From positions 1 through 61,650 of the IMG/VR virus record IMGVR_UViG_3300047476_000161: a DNA stretch of 61,650 nt. One strand, written 5' to 3'. Positions within the stretch are counted from its first letter, which is position 1, and each line of letters starts with the position of its first letter. The DNA comes from a virus. A model generated the notes under the pieces. It worked only from the letters and a program-made list of their open reading frames with translations. It ran no database searches and had not been told where the DNA came from. The position numbers were made by a program, and so were the translations under genes. Shown here one piece after another: positions 32,028-40,340 of the stretch.

Positions 32028-32030
32028 ACG

Positions 32031-32060
32031 ATTTTACTGGTATTACCTGACCAGTGTCAA
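32031..32060 (-). promoter_or_regulatory. gp32 promoter with symmetric spacer
   Basis: Perfect TTGACA (32055-32060), 18-bp spacer and TAAAAT (32031-32036) on the minus strand. The spacer itself is bracketed by CTGGT and ACCAG (32037-32054), a second inverted repeat between the two boxes. Confidence 0.7.
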
Positions 32061-32070
32061 CAGCTTTATC

Positions 32071-33363
32071 TTATTTTGATAAAATTGTTGACGCAGTGTA
32101 TTTTGAAATAGCTTCTTGTACGCTGCTCAGGACAATGTCATCAACTCCATTGTTGATAACGTGTTCTTTATTTATTACAACTGACTTACGAATCAAATTT
32201 CGTAGCAGTTCGGATACTTGGTTGCTTGTGTTATGATCCAATGAATCATACACATCAATGATTGATTGTAGCTTACTTGCTACGTTACTGTCAACTGCGT
32301 GGCTAGCCAAAAATTTAGCAACGTGTTTGTTACGTGCATTAGTGTCGCTACCAAAATTTAAGTTACTAGGATGGTTGACATCATCTTCGTCTGCGTTCTT
32401 GAGTTCGAGTTCTCTAATAGTGTCTAGCTGTCCGATTACGTCTGCAATTTCGTTCATCGTGCTTTCTTGCAGTGTAGCCTGGTCTAACAGTGCTAGTACG
32501 TATGGCATTGCAGACTCTACCGCAGTATTAACAGACTTCTTAGTAAAGTTGTTCTTCATTTCAGAAATTCTGTTGTTGTCATCGATTGTTGACAGTAATG
32601 TCATTTCTGCCAGACCGCGACCTGTCTTAAATGCCTTACCGATCTCTGCTGCTTTTTGTTCTGCTAACTCGACTAACTTAGCAGTATCCTCATTTACAAA
32701 ATTACTGCGCTTGCTGTGTGATACAAAACGCTTTAGTGAAATGTATTGCTCTGCTAGTTGAATTAATTTTTGACCTTGTTCGTCGTAAGGGTTGCCGCCT
32801 TCGCTAACGTGGTGAGCTAGTGCACGTGCACCTGCTAGATATTTAAACGGGTATGAGAAACGTTCGCCGACACGGTTCTCAATAAAGATTGCTTGTATGC
32901 TACGACTACGAGCACCTTTTACTTCTTCATTAACTGCTTTAGTGTGACGAATGATTAAACGAGCATTTTCTAATTTTTGATAGCTAGACTTTGTAGTACC
33001 TGTCATATTAACAGATTCGCTAACAGACTCTTTAGTAATTTGGAAAGCAAAGTCTTTTGGTTCTAATTTTTTACCGTAGTTTTTAACAGTAAATGTTAGC
33101 ATATAGTGACGTGCAGTAGTTTTAACTGCGTTAACTAAATCCTTAACATCATCGTACTGTTGGTTGTTGCCTACGTATAGTGAGATGTTATTTGCACTGC
33201 GGTCGTAGTGAATCATACTGTGTTTATCTTTAAGATAAAAACGAGTAGCTTCGTTTGGATCCAAAGTCTTTTTGGCTTCGTCGTCACCCATAATGATAGC
33301 GTTGCCGCTACCCACTAGGATATCAAATAATCTATTAGAAACGTTCTGTTTGTTTATGCTCAT
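32071..33363 (-). CDS. conserved hypothetical, probably virion protein (430 aa)
   Basis: A large helical protein with a charged middle (HTKAVNEEVKGARSRS) and no recognised domain. Homologous-looking proteins flank the DNA-packaging genes of aquatic T4-like phages. A late promoter CTAAATAA (33370-33377) lies only six bases before the ATG and no Shine-Dalgarno is seen, so the mRNA would be leaderless. Likely a structural or assembly protein. Confidence 0.65.
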   Translation of the reverse strand: MSINKQNVSNRLFDILVGSGNAIIMGDDEAKKTLDPNEATRFYLKDKHSMIHYDRSANNISLYVGNNQQYDDVKDLVNAVKTTARHYMLTFTVKNYGKKLEPKDFAFQITKESVSESVNMTGTTKSSYQKLENARLIIRHTKAVNEEVKGARSRSIQAIFIENRVGERFSYPFKYLAGARALAHHVSEGGNPYDEQGQKLIQLAEQYISLKRFVSHSKRSNFVNEDTAKLVELAEQKAAEIGKAFKTGRGLAEMTLLSTIDDNNRISEMKNNFTKKSVNTAVESAMPYVLALLDQATLQESTMNEIADVIGQLDTIRELELKNADEDDVNHPSNLNFGSDTNARNKHVAKFLASHAVDSNVASKLQSIIDVYDSLDHNTSNQVSELLRNLIRKSVVINKEHVINNGVDDIVLSSVQEAISKYTASTILSK

Positions 33364-33369
33364 AATGTA

Positions 33370-33377
33370 TTATTTAG
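33370..33377 (-). promoter_or_regulatory. late promoter CTAAATAA, start-proximal
   Basis: CTAAATAA on the minus strand right after the stop of the oxygenase-like gene, six bases before the ATG at 33363. Confidence 0.5.
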
Positions 33378-33968
33378 TCAATTTGCATATCTCAATTCTT
33401 TAAGAATAGACAAGCAATCGTCAAAACTCAGTGCCTTATCAAACGACATACTAAGCAATATTCTTGTTTCTGTTTTACTCTTATTAAGGACCCGGTGATA
33501 TTCCGATGTATTGAACAATACTGCATTGTTGTCCATAGAAAATGACACTATAGCCTTCGGCGGCGATTTATATATTCCTGTAGTATAAAATGTATCAATG
33601 TTATAATGGAATTCGAAGTCGGGCTTGGTGTAGAATTCCGTTACCGAATCCGTATTAATTATAGGAAAATTCAAGCATATATGACGTTCTTGTTCTTTAT
33701 TAGGAATATGATCTATATGAATGTTAGTACTGGATTCTGGTGTTAGGTACATTACCAATCCGGAACCTACCAAATACTTAGATAAATCAGGGAAGTACAT
33801 TTCCGCAATGTCATTAAGATGCTTAACCTTATGGCCATTGCACCTTATAGCCTTATCTCTTTCACCTAACTCCGAAAATTTGTCAAAGTATGCTGTTTGT
33901 ACTCCTTTAATCACGCTTTCTTTAAAATTTAAAGAATACACATACGGCTTACATTTTATTCCATCCAT
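33378..33968 (-). CDS. HxD...H...R oxygenase-like protein A (196 aa)
   Basis: NIHIDHIP carries an HxD metal-binding pair, and SEYHRVLNKSKTETRILLSMSF carries a second His and the Arg expected of 2-oxoglutarate/Fe(II) oxygenases. Beta-strand pattern LNFPIINTDSVTEFYT between them fits the jelly-roll core. It is similar to the next gene at 33956-34555 and to 47228-47749. It overlaps that neighbour by 13 bases. Substrate unknown; protein or small-molecule hydroxylation is inferred from fold only. Confidence 0.6.
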   Translation of the reverse strand: MDGIKCKPYVYSLNFKESVIKGVQTAYFDKFSELGERDKAIRCNGHKVKHLNDIAEMYFPDLSKYLVGSGLVMYLTPESSTNIHIDHIPNKEQERHICLNFPIINTDSVTEFYTKPDFEFHYNIDTFYTTGIYKSPPKAIVSFSMDNNAVLFNTSEYHRVLNKSKTETRILLSMSFDKALSFDDCLSILKELRYAN

Positions 33969-34555
33969 TTAAAATACTCCATTGCATCATAGTATGACAT
34001 CCCGTCTTTAATGGATAAACTAAGAACCACACGTTTAGTTTTGCCTAAGTTAGTAATAGAATGCCATTGCTTAGTGTTAAGCAATACGGGGTCATTTATC
34101 ATATAACATTCTGCTACCTTAACAAGCAAATTACTATCATTTGCAAAAATTGTTTTAGTTTTTTCATCGTAGTGTGTGCTGCCACTATTTGTGTAGAACA
34201 CCGTAGGGGAATCAACAGTACATCCTTCTATAGGAAAATTTAATGCCGACTTACGTACTGATTCGTCGAAGCCTGCATCTGTATGCGGCAATGTTCTGCC
34301 GCCGGGGTTTAAATCGGAAATTAAACAGCCACCGCTGAGTATTGGTAATTTTTGCTTTATGGACTTGTATGCATCTACGTTTAGTTTGTCTACATCAAAA
34401 TAAGTTACCACATCGCCGTTGGCATTCTTATTTTTAGATACTAACGACATCATATTATGCACCGGCTTTATATACGTATGGTAATACTGAACAATTTCTT
34501 GCTGCAAGCCAGCAGGCAATACAGGAGCATAAAAATAGTCATCAGTATTAACCAT
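33956..34555 (-). CDS. HxD...H...R oxygenase-like protein B (199 aa)
   Basis: LPHTDAG supplies the HxD pair, and WHSITNLGKTKRVVLSLSI the second His and Arg. The intervening ALNFPIEGC...PTVFYT matches protein A's core, so the two are paralogues. The ATG at 34555 is preferred over an upstream GTG. Its first bases overlap the gp17 stop region. It could be an aspartyl/asparaginyl-type or prolyl-type hydroxylase; substrate unknown. Confidence 0.62.
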   Translation of the reverse strand: MVNTDDYFYAPVLPAGLQQEIVQYYHTYIKPVHNMMSLVSKNKNANGDVVTYFDVDKLNVDAYKSIKQKLPILSGGCLISDLNPGGRTLPHTDAGFDESVRKSALNFPIEGCTVDSPTVFYTNSGSTHYDEKTKTIFANDSNLLVKVAECYMINDPVLLNTKQWHSITNLGKTKRVVLSLSIKDGMSYYDAMEYFKWME

Positions 34556-34557
34556 TT

Positions 34558-36102
34558 TCACAACCCTATAGGCATAGGCATCATAATCTCTGCCTTTTCT
34601 ACTTCATCTTGTAAACGCTCAAACAAATTCTGATCCCAATTCATTAGCAACTGTATCATACGGACTGATAGTATAGATGCCATCACTAAGTCGTCTGTTT
34701 CGCCTTGTTTAGCTGCAAAGCTCTGGCCACTGGCAATAAAGTTCTTCATTTCTCTAATTAAGTTCTTAGAGCTAACTTTCATCTTGTCGTTTTCGATCCA
34801 GTACTTGAACTTCGCGCACGCCGCGATTTTTGTTTTGAACGACGTTGTGAAACCGCGCCTTTGTTTGCCCGGCTCCGTGAGGAACGTTGCTGGGATGTTT
34901 TCTTCACCCATCTCCCTAATAGCCATAAGAGCAGCTTCGCCAATAGTATTATTTTCAACACTCCAGTAGATCTCCCCTTTTTGTTTTTGATTTTTTATTT
35001 CGTGATCTATGTAAGAAATAATGTCCCTAATAATTTTTAGTTGTCCTTTAATGTCAGTTTTATTGTGCTGCCATTCTGCAACTTGTACCATTTCAGGAAG
35101 CTGGAATACTTGCACTGCCGAGTAATCGCCACCTGTTCCTAAGCTAGGGTCCCAAGACAATACAAATGTTTTGTTACCCTCAATGTGTCTGTAGTAGCGC
35201 ACTTGTCCTGCTTTTAGGATAGGATCTACTCCAGACAACTCTGCTAGCTTTAGGCTGTTAATTAGTGTTTCGTCGAATACGATGAATTCACATAAGTGCT
35301 CTCGACGGAAACGTTCTTCGCCAATCTTATTACGTTCTGCGTCTGCCCAAACCTGATCACGCTCTGGATGGCGGCTCCAATCGAACATAATGCTCTTAAA
35401 GCCGTTAACACCTACGCCAGTGTCGTTACCATATTCGTCTATTGTCTTGTTAGCTAGTTTCCAAATCTGTGCAAACTGGTCATCGTCGCTGTTAGGGGTG
35501 CTTGTAATAATACACTTACCACCAGTGCTTAGTGTAGGGCTCAGTGACGTCCAGAATTCTGTAGCAATGCGCGGCTTAACGAACGCAAACTCGTCTAGGT
35601 ATACTAGTGTTAATGACATACCACGACCGGTATTTTCTGTAGTAGTTGCACTAACAATACGACTACCGTTGTCAAACTCTAAGCTACCTTTGTTATAACT
35701 AGTTGCACCTGCACGTAAGTAGTTAGGCAAGTTTTCGTACATATAACGAATACGTTGCATAATTTCTTGTGCACCTGTGTGCTTATGCGCTGCAATTAAA
35801 ATTGTACTGTCGGGCACAAACATTGCATACCATAGCAAGTAGCCTGCTGCACAAGTAGACTTACCCATCTGACGCCCTAGCATATTAATGCTGTAGCGGT
35901 TATTGTGATAGCAATCCAACAAGTCGACCTGATAGTCGAATAAGTCAAACTTAACACGACCTTTAGTAGGGTGTTGGATATACATATGCGTCTTGATAAA
36001 GTATATTGGATCTGCTGCGCTCTTAGTGATTTCTTCAATCATCTCCGGCGTATAAGTTTCCGACGTATAAGGACGCTTTACTAATTCAAATTCTGATGCC
36101 AT
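34558..36102 (-). CDS. 17: terminase large subunit (gp17-like)
   Basis: A 514-residue packaging motor. Walker A-like GRQMGKST (76-83), Walker B VYLDEF (about 168-173), and the C-terminal RNase-H-type nuclease with acidic residues in SWDPSLGTGGDYSA, SVENNTIG and ETDDLVMA. It translocates DNA into proheads and cuts concatemers. The ATG lacks a Shine-Dalgarno and lies five bases after a late promoter (36108-36115). Confidence 0.95.
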   Translation of the reverse strand: MASEFELVKRPYTSETYTPEMIEEITKSAADPIYFIKTHMYIQHPTKGRVKFDLFDYQVDLLDCYHNNRYSINMLGRQMGKSTCAAGYLLWYAMFVPDSTILIAAHKHTGAQEIMQRIRYMYENLPNYLRAGATSYNKGSLEFDNGSRIVSATTTENTGRGMSLTLVYLDEFAFVKPRIATEFWTSLSPTLSTGGKCIITSTPNSDDDQFAQIWKLANKTIDEYGNDTGVGVNGFKSIMFDWSRHPERDQVWADAERNKIGEERFRREHLCEFIVFDETLINSLKLAELSGVDPILKAGQVRYYRHIEGNKTFVLSWDPSLGTGGDYSAVQVFQLPEMVQVAEWQHNKTDIKGQLKIIRDIISYIDHEIKNQKQKGEIYWSVENNTIGEAALMAIREMGEENIPATFLTEPGKQRRGFTTSFKTKIAACAKFKYWIENDKMKVSSKNLIREMKNFIASGQSFAAKQGETDDLVMASILSVRMIQLLMNWDQNLFERLQDEVEKAEIMMPMPIGL

Positions 36103-36107
36103 ATATT

Positions 36108-36115
36108 GTATTTAC
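36108..36115 (-). promoter_or_regulatory. late promoter GTAAATAC, start-proximal to gp17
   Basis: GTAAATAC on the minus strand, five bases before the gp17 ATG at 36102 and directly after the terminator at 36120-36147. Confidence 0.5.
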
Positions 36116-36119
36116 AAAG

Positions 36120-36147
36120 ACAACAAAAGGGGTCAAAACCCCTTTTT
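36120..36147 (-). terminator. intrinsic terminator
   Basis: A stem of about nine bp (AAAAGGGGT with ACCCCTTTT) with a four-base loop between the 123-residue gene and gp17. The T-tract is short (TTTTGTTG). Confidence 0.75.
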
Positions 36148-36166
36148 GCTGTTTGCAACATTGTGT

Positions 36167-36538
36167 TTACTCTGCTGCTTTAAATTTTGCGTATGATTCG
36201 CTGATGCTTTCATATGTTAGTGGATTGTCGCCGCTAGCTGCTGTACCGCGATAGCCGTGTTTGCTCTTACCTTGACCTGGCGCACCGAAGTCTGTAATGT
36301 CGCCGTGTACACGTGGGCTGCGTTCCTTAGTAGAGTCGGGAGTATTTTCAAACTCTTCTTCTACTTCCATTTGGCATTCGCCTTCTACTTGATGCGGCTC
36401 GTCGATGGCAACTACTTCGTGGCTAACAACTTGCTGGCCGCTTAACTGCATAATCTTCAATACATCTTCGGGGTCTGTAGTCTGCATTGTGATTACTTTA
36501 GTAGGTGTCTGAATTGTTAATTGAAAAACTTGTTCCAT
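36167..36538 (-). CDS. conserved hypothetical protein (123 aa)
   Basis: An N-terminal beta/alpha part (FQLTIQTPTKVITMQTTD), an acidic middle and a Gly/Ser-rich tail. Found in the packaging operon between gp17 and a 204-residue gene; I cannot assign a function. It could be a small portal- or terminase-associated protein. Confidence 0.6.
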   Translation of the reverse strand: MEQVFQLTIQTPTKVITMQTTDPEDVLKIMQLSGQQVVSHEVVAIDEPHQVEGECQMEVEEEFENTPDSTKERSPRVHGDITDFGAPGQGKSKHGYRGTAASGDNPLTYESISESYAKFKAAE

Positions 36539-36539
36539 T

Positions 36540-37154
36540 TTATTTTCCCTTTCCTATCTTCATTGGATCAGGGATAGTGTTGCGACCGCTGATCGGACTT
36601 GTCTTGCCGTCTTCTGTTGGCATAGGACTTGGTTTGATTTCTGTCTTTTTAGCAAAAGTCATTTTACGAGTTTGCTTACGGATTTCTTTAATGAAATCTG
36701 CTGTAGGCTTGTTGCCGTATACTGTTTGCTTTTCTTGTTTAACTTCGCTGTACTTAGGATCTTCTAAGCGAGCTTTATACTCTTGCTTATCGTCCTCTGC
36801 TGCTTCCATAGCTTCTTGTTCTACTTCGCTAGGTTCGCCGGCTACACGTACACGAATTTGTGATTCGGAAATTCCTAAAATCTTGCATAGCTCTGATTGC
36901 AGTGCAAAGCTACTTACTGGTAGCGCACAGCAAGCATCAATGATATAGATCTCGTAACCTTTAAGGTCAGGAAAGTCAATTGGTGTGCTTTGCAGCATTG
37001 TCTTTTGCGGTGCACTTACTTTTTGTGCATCGTACTTAGTCAAGTGACGTTCTAGTTTGTCTAGTTGTTCCTTCTCAGGTTCAAACGCAAACTTAATGCG
37101 GACGTCGACTTCTTTTTTGTTCTGTTCGATATATTCTAGTAGGGTCTTTGTCAT
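36540..37154 (-). CDS. conserved hypothetical protein (204 aa)
   Basis: The N-terminal half has the pattern of a small alpha/beta domain (VDVRIKFAFEPEKEQLDKLERHLTKY is helical; YEIYIIDACCALPVSS is a strand), while the C-terminal half is charged and Lys/Pro-rich. It sits between gp16 and the 123-residue gene behind a late promoter (37176-37183). Possibly virion-associated; no family named. Confidence 0.6.
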   Translation of the reverse strand: MTKTLLEYIEQNKKEVDVRIKFAFEPEKEQLDKLERHLTKYDAQKVSAPQKTMLQSTPIDFPDLKGYEIYIIDACCALPVSSFALQSELCKILGISESQIRVRVAGEPSEVEQEAMEAAEDDKQEYKARLEDPKYSEVKQEKQTVYGNKPTADFIKEIRKQTRKMTFAKKTEIKPSPMPTEDGKTSPISGRNTIPDPMKIGKGK

Positions 37155-37174
37155 ATCAGGATCCTTTTATAAGT

Positions 37175-37699
37175 TTATTTATCCTTATTGGACACTTGCT
37201 TGATGATTTCCTTGAGCAAGCTGTTCCTGTCAGTTACTATTACACCCTCAGTTTCTACAACTTCGCCGTTACCCAGACGTGCATCTCCAGTTTCTGCAGG
37301 CTTTTCTAGCTGCTTAACTTTTAAGTCCAGGTTTGCTTTTTTAAGTTGCAAGTCAATCATTTTTAGCTTTTTATCCAATTTAGCTGTTTTAGCTGTAATT
37401 GCTGCACTCATCATCTTGCTAGCAACGTCAAATATAGCTCCGGCATTTCTGTCGTCTACATTCATACCTAAGTCTACTAGCCTGTCATATGTGTCCATTG
37501 CTTTACGTGCATACTCGTCAAAGTCTGCATCGTCTGCTTCCATTCCGCGAACTTGCGGAAGTGCTCGATCAATTTTATCAGCAGTCTGTAGCACTTGCTC
37601 TGCTTGTTCGTCATCTAGCTCAACTGGCAGGGGAGCAGGGTTAATATCCTCGTGCTCTACAGAATCCAAATTGAATAGCTCTTCTAACTTTTTTGTCAT
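37175..37699 (-). CDS. 16: terminase small subunit (gp16-like)
   Basis: A 174-residue helical protein with the gp16 pattern: an acidic N-terminus, a long helical pair (YARKAMDTYDRLVDLGMNV, AGAIFDVASKMMSAAITA) and a Lys/Leu-rich coiled segment (KLKMIDLQLKKANLDLKVKQ). Gp16 recognises DNA and stimulates gp17. The T4 gp16 is 164 residues. It overlaps the gp4 gene by four bases. Confidence 0.8.
   Translation of the reverse strand: MTKKLEELFNLDSVEHEDINPAPLPVELDDEQAEQVLQTADKIDRALPQVRGMEADDADFDEYARKAMDTYDRLVDLGMNVDDRNAGAIFDVASKMMSAAITAKTAKLDKKLKMIDLQLKKANLDLKVKQLEKPAETGDARLGNGEVVETEGVIVTDRNSLLKEIIKQVSNKDK
37176..37183 (-). promoter_or_regulatory. T4-type late promoter GATAAATA
   Basis: GATAAATA on the minus strand overlapping the gp16 stop codon and 22 bases before the ATG at 37154. 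Confidence 0.6.
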
Positions 37700-38133
37700 T
37701 TTCGTTTGCCCATCCTGTTGTAGATATCTTCCTCGGTTACTACTCTAAAAATAGCACCGTGTTTTTTACACCAGGCTTTAGCGGCTTCCCATTTAGCCAT
37801 ATTTAATACCACAGCCGCCTTTTGTTGTTGACTCTTAGCTTCTTCTAATCTAGCCTGATTGCGGGGCTTGATTTCGATAATTTCTGTTATCTTTTTACCA
37901 TTCTTGTCTTGATACATAATCAAGAAGTCTGGCACATAAAATGTATCTCTACCGGTAAAAGGATTGCGATATGGTATACGCAAACATTCACTACCCCAGT
38001 TAATTATACCAGGGTGATTGTCGCAGAAGCGCATAAACGTCATTTCCCACGAGCTTCTGTAATTAGGTGCGTGATGACCTACATATTTCTCAGGGTTCTG
38101 TACTACATAGGTGCCTTGGCTGTACTTGGCCAT
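37696..38133 (-). CDS. 4: head completion protein (gp4-like)
   Basis: A 145-residue protein with the gp4 signature start (MAKYSQGTYVVQNPEKYVGH) followed by YRSSWEMTFMRFCDNHPG and a nuclease-like core (YVPDFLIMY, IEIKPRNQ). In T4, gp4 completes heads after packaging; the D/E-xK-type core suggests a TnsA/endonuclease fold. It overlaps gp16 by four bases. Confidence 0.85.
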   Translation of the reverse strand: MAKYSQGTYVVQNPEKYVGHHAPNYRSSWEMTFMRFCDNHPGIINWGSECLRIPYRNPFTGRDTFYVPDFLIMYQDKNGKKITEIIEIKPRNQARLEEAKSQQQKAAVVLNMAKWEAAKAWCKKHGAIFRVVTEEDIYNRMGKRK

Positions 38134-38417
38134 TAGTTAATTTCCCTAGAAACTAGATTAGGAGTTTGTTTGATTGTTTCGACACCTAGCTTAGATCCGT
38201 CAGGGCGCATAACATTTAATTGTTCCAGCACTTCTTTGCTTAGGTTAATACCAGAACGAGTGATATTAGATAGTATAGACTTGTAGCTTTTACCTGTACT
38301 AGCAGCTAACACTAAAATGTTAAATCCTAGAGTTTCTGCCACTTCTCTGTTAAGGCCTTTGCCTAGCAATTCGCCCACTATAATGTCGTAGTGTTGCTTG
38401 TTAATAGGTTGCGTCAT
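38133..38417 (-). CDS. small conserved protein (94 aa)
   Basis: A helical protein (MTQPINKQHYDIIVGELLGK) with a central AASTGKSYKSILSNI segment that only superficially resembles a nucleotide-binding loop. The ATG at 38417 overlaps the previous stop (ATGA) and follows GGAGG. It lies between a tail-tube-like gene and gp4, so is probably an assembly or structural protein. Confidence 0.65.
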   Translation of the reverse strand: MTQPINKQHYDIIVGELLGKGLNREVAETLGFNILVLAASTGKSYKSILSNITRSGINLSKEVLEQLNVMRPDGSKLGVETIKQTPNLVSREIN

Positions 38418-39565
38418 AACCAACCTCCGCCTAAACGTTTAATATCAAAGCCTTTAATGTATTTGTCTAGAGCACTCTTAGCAGCAGGGAATTGGTTAAC
38501 CATTCCTGATATTGCCTTAACTTTGTAACCTGTTTGTGCTATCTTGCCTAAAGGACCCTTAGAATATTTCTGCATACCAGGTAATTGTGTAATTGCGCCT
38601 GCAACTGCAAATACACTAGAAGCTGCACCCACTGCCTTGCCTATTGCAGCACCAGCAGGGCTTTTAGGATTAATAATACCACCTAATGTACTACCGTTAA
38701 TTGCTGTACCAGCTGGAATAGAACCGCCCGGCTTTTGGAAAACTTCTGCCAACACTGCATTAGGGTTTTGTGCTGATCGAATTGCGTTGTTTACAGAGTT
38801 TGTATTAGGGCCGCTAACTACATCGCCACCAGCATCAAATCCTTCGCCCGGGTTAGGTCCAGCAGAATAGGGTGCAGGATTATACAGTGCTGCAACCGCA
38901 GCTTCGGAGTAGTCTGGATGAACTTGGCTATCTAAGAACTCGATACCTTCAGGTTGAACAATAATAGTCCATTTAACTATGCCCGATTGTTGTGTGTAAT
39001 CTAAAGTGTCACGGGATACGCTAGATATCTTAGGGTTTAATAACCTAACTGGAGTTACGTTTCCGCCGTATTCCTGATTGATTTGAATGTAGCTTATAAC
39101 ATTATCCTCGCCGGATATTGCATCAACTGCTGCAATACCGTAGTTATTTTTTATTTCAGGAATCAATAGATCTCTATCTTTTATTGCACTGACACCGTCT
39201 GCGTTAAAGTTATCGCTGACTAGGTTCATATAGGACGTTATAAAATTTCTAAAGAATCCGTCTACTGTGTCAAAGAAAGTTAATGTTACTTGCTTGTATG
39301 TTATTGTAGTATTAACTACACGTTTTCTATTGTATTGATTAATTAGAACTTGTTCAACATCCCAGCCAGGTAAATCCACTGACTGGGCTGTATATACAAG
39401 ATTTTCTGCTAAGTCTTGCTGACTGATATTAAGTTGCTCAACTGCGGTAGGAGTTAGATTAAAACTAACCGTCCATTGGAACTTAGTAAAGGGAACCTTT
39501 GTAAAATAAGTTCCCTTTACATAATAGTTACTAGCGTGGTTGTTAAACCCTATAATGCCAGCCAC
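38414..39565 (-). CDS. tail-tube-fold protein, baseplate-type candidate (383 aa)
   Basis: The N-terminal 200 residues resemble the tail-tube/baseplate-cap fold: FTKVPFTKFQWTVSFNL and VDLPGWDVEQVLINQYNRK (the 'PG...' strand that pairs in tube rings). The C-terminal 170 residues are Gly/Ala/Asn-rich with hydrophobic stretches. It lies 14 bases from gp19. A gp48/gp54-type tail-tube initiator is plausible, but I cannot choose the exact counterpart. Confidence 0.55.
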   Translation of the reverse strand: MAGIIGFNNHASNYYVKGTYFTKVPFTKFQWTVSFNLTPTAVEQLNISQQDLAENLVYTAQSVDLPGWDVEQVLINQYNRKRVVNTTITYKQVTLTFFDTVDGFFRNFITSYMNLVSDNFNADGVSAIKDRDLLIPEIKNNYGIAAVDAISGEDNVISYIQINQEYGGNVTPVRLLNPKISSVSRDTLDYTQQSGIVKWTIIVQPEGIEFLDSQVHPDYSEAAVAALYNPAPYSAGPNPGEGFDAGGDVVSGPNTNSVNNAIRSAQNPNAVLAEVFQKPGGSIPAGTAINGSTLGGIINPKSPAGAAIGKAVGAASSVFAVAGAITQLPGMQKYSKGPLGKIAQTGYKVKAISGMVNQFPAAKSALDKYIKGFDIKRLGGGWL

Positions 39566-39579
39566 AAGCTACCCCTTAA

Positions 39580-40218
39580 TTAGTTAGGGTTAGTTGCAGT
39601 ATCACCAGCTGATAGTGCACGTAGAGCAGGACCGCCGCCTAGGTCACCTAGTAAGCCTGGTAAGCTAGATTCTGGCATATCACCGATATGGTAGTCTGCG
39701 TTATCATATGCAATAGTCATACTAATTGTAACTGCGTCGCTTGTACCGTAGTTCATTTCGTTGTAGTTAACGCTAGTTAACCAGCAACCTGCTAAACTCC
39801 AAGTGTCTAGGACTTGAACAGTGTCATTGCCGCCGTCTAGAGTTTGAATAACCATACCGAACTTGTAGTTAGTACCTGCTGTTGCACTGCTTTGACCAGC
39901 GTGGTCCATTTGACGGCCCATCTGTGCAGAAATAACACGAGCAACAGTGTTGCTAATGTCATCACGTACAACTAAGTTGATATCTTGCCAAGTACTCTTA
40001 CCTGCTAGTTTGATTTTACTGTTATAAACGTCGATAGTTGTAGTTTCTGTTTGTAGACTTGGACGGCCAACACTTACAACTTGACTTGTTAGTGTACCTA
40101 GTGCTGGGATAACTTCGCCAGCGAAGCCTAAAAACTTAACTCGGAATCTGTAGCCTAATTTAGGCATTAGAACAGGCATCTCGCCGCCTGGTACCCCGAA
40201 TTTAGATAATTGTGCCAT
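39580..40218 (-). CDS. 19: tail tube protein (gp19-like)
   Basis: A 212-residue protein with a tube fold: YRFRVKFLGFAG, SVGRPSLQTETTTIDVYNSKI and the loop/strand pairs typical of gp19 (T4 163 residues; the tail here is longer). It is next to the sheath gene, the expected arrangement. Own late promoter at 40249-40256 and a strong terminator before it. Confidence 0.88.
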   Translation of the reverse strand: MAQLSKFGVPGGEMPVLMPKLGYRFRVKFLGFAGEVIPALGTLTSQVVSVGRPSLQTETTTIDVYNSKIKLAGKSTWQDINLVVRDDISNTVARVISAQMGRQMDHAGQSSATAGTNYKFGMVIQTLDGGNDTVQVLDTWSLAGCWLTSVNYNEMNYGTSDAVTISMTIAYDNADYHIGDMPESSLPGLLGDLGGGPALRALSAGDTATNPN

Positions 40219-40248
40219 ATTGTTCTTCTCCTAATGGAATTGTATCAA

Positions 40249-40256
40249 CTATTTAG
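40249..40256 (-). promoter_or_regulatory. late promoter CTAAATAG
   Basis: CTAAATAG on the minus strand, about 30 bases before the gp19 ATG, downstream of the terminator at 40290-40317. Confidence 0.55.
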
Positions 40257-40289
40257 CCAATTGCCGGCGAAATAATTAAGTACATATAG

Positions 40290-40317
40290 AAAAAGCTCGG
40301 ATCTCTCCGAGCTTTTT
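40290..40317. terminator. strong intrinsic terminator between gp18 and gp19
   Basis: A perfect 12-bp stem AAAAAGCTCGGA / TCCGAGCTTTTT with a 4-base loop, T-runs on both strands, so it can act in both directions. It ends the sheath transcript on the minus strand. Confidence 0.95.
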
Positions 40318-40340
40318 GTGTTTTACAAGCTAAGTTTGAA

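Noticed and set aside
32258-32761. Plus-strand 167-codon open frame opposite the 430-residue gene
   Set aside because: Composition (Ser/Leu repeats) is that of an antisense shadow, and no promoter or ribosome site precedes it.
38200-38300. AASTGKSYKS in the 94-residue protein as a P-loop
   Set aside because: Lacks the Gly-rich spacing of GxxxxGK[ST] and the surrounding fold.
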